Positions 13,155 through 13,165 of a DNA stretch of 13,165 nucleotides are shown piece by piece; position 1 is the first letter of the stretch; each line of letters starts with the position of its first letter. The notes beneath the pieces were generated by a model that was given only the letters and a program-made list of their open reading frames with translations, searched no databases and was not told the DNA's origin. Source of the DNA: Chloroflexota bacterium (GTDB taxonomy: Bacteria; Chloroflexota; Anaerolineae; Aggregatilineales; Phototrophicaceae); contig QGUR01000108.1 in NCBI GenBank assembly GCA_003242205.1, positions 1-13,165 on the forward strand, written 5' to 3'. A program made the position numbers and the translations under genes.

Positions 13155-13165
13155 CAGCCGAGGAA
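13155..13165 (+). promoter_or_regulatory. possible ribosome-binding site of the next gene (expected alpha)
   Basis: The last 22 bases after the b-subunit stop end in gccgaggaa, a plausible Shine-Dalgarno for a gene starting just beyond the window. In N-ATPase operons the alpha gene (atpA) follows b, then gamma. That gene itself is not in the window, so this is a prediction. Confidence 0.35.

Noticed and set aside
1..13165. CRISPR arrays, insertion sequences, tRNA or rRNA genes
   Set aside because: I saw no regularly spaced repeats, transposase motifs, terminal repeats or structured RNA gene signatures anywhere in the window.

Overview
The window is a GC-rich (by eye close to 60 %) bacterial chromosomal segment with dense, mostly intact genes. 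It contains no rRNA, tRNA, CRISPR array, transposase or prophage gene that I can see. The protein styles (a MalK/UgpC-type ATPase, a peptide ABC cassette whose binding protein has a signal peptide without a lipobox, a SUMF1-domain protein, and an N-type ATPase as an accessory ATPase) would suit an environmental bacterium such as a Chloroflexota/Anaerolineae lineage. That assignment is an inference from gene content, not from a marker gene.

Layout. (1) 14-2547, plus strand: a MalK/UgpC-type ABC ATPase, probably the end of a transporter operon that begins left of the window, followed by a CehA/McbA-type PHP metallohydrolase. (2) 2532-7655, minus strand: an operon-like run read right to left, made of a family-5 peptide/nickel solute-binding protein, a DppB-type permease, a DppC-type permease and a YtcJ-type amidohydrolase. 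No DppD/DppF ATPases accompany it. It converges on the PHP gene with a 16-bp overlap of 3' ends. (3) 7767-8507, plus strand: a stand-alone SUMF1/FGE-fold protein, divergent from the binding-protein gene. (4) 8508-8997: a 490-bp stretch with no convincing gene, holding a candidate promoter and several hairpins, including a 10-bp perfect inverted repeat that competes with a smaller hairpin. (5) 8998 to the right edge, plus strand: a tightly packed F1Fo ATPase operon in the order beta, epsilon, AtpQ, AtpR, a, c, b. The window ends just before the expected alpha gene.

The most notable content is region 5. The order atpD-C-Q-R-B-E-F, the two small membrane proteins between epsilon and a, the absence of a separate delta gene up to the window edge, the two-glutamate c subunit (Glu30 and Glu63) and the long b subunit identify the N-type ('alternate') ATPase, a laterally transferred second ATPase described in scattered bacteria and some methanogens. 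The c subunit carries the E-S-x-x-x-Y signature linked with Na+ binding plus a second glutamate in helix 1, so the coupling ion (Na+ or H+) is a real question. The b subunit ends in a region that resembles the C-terminal part of the delta/OSCP subunit, which would explain how the enzyme manages without delta. The complex itself is a known type. The less described points are this b-delta-like architecture, the acidic tail on AtpQ, the c-subunit variations and the structured leader ahead of atpD.

The transporter genes look like nutrient uptake coupled to hydrolysis: an imported peptide- or amide-like compound handled by the amidohydrolase, and a second imported solute handled by the PHP hydrolase. 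The substrates cannot be read from the sequence.
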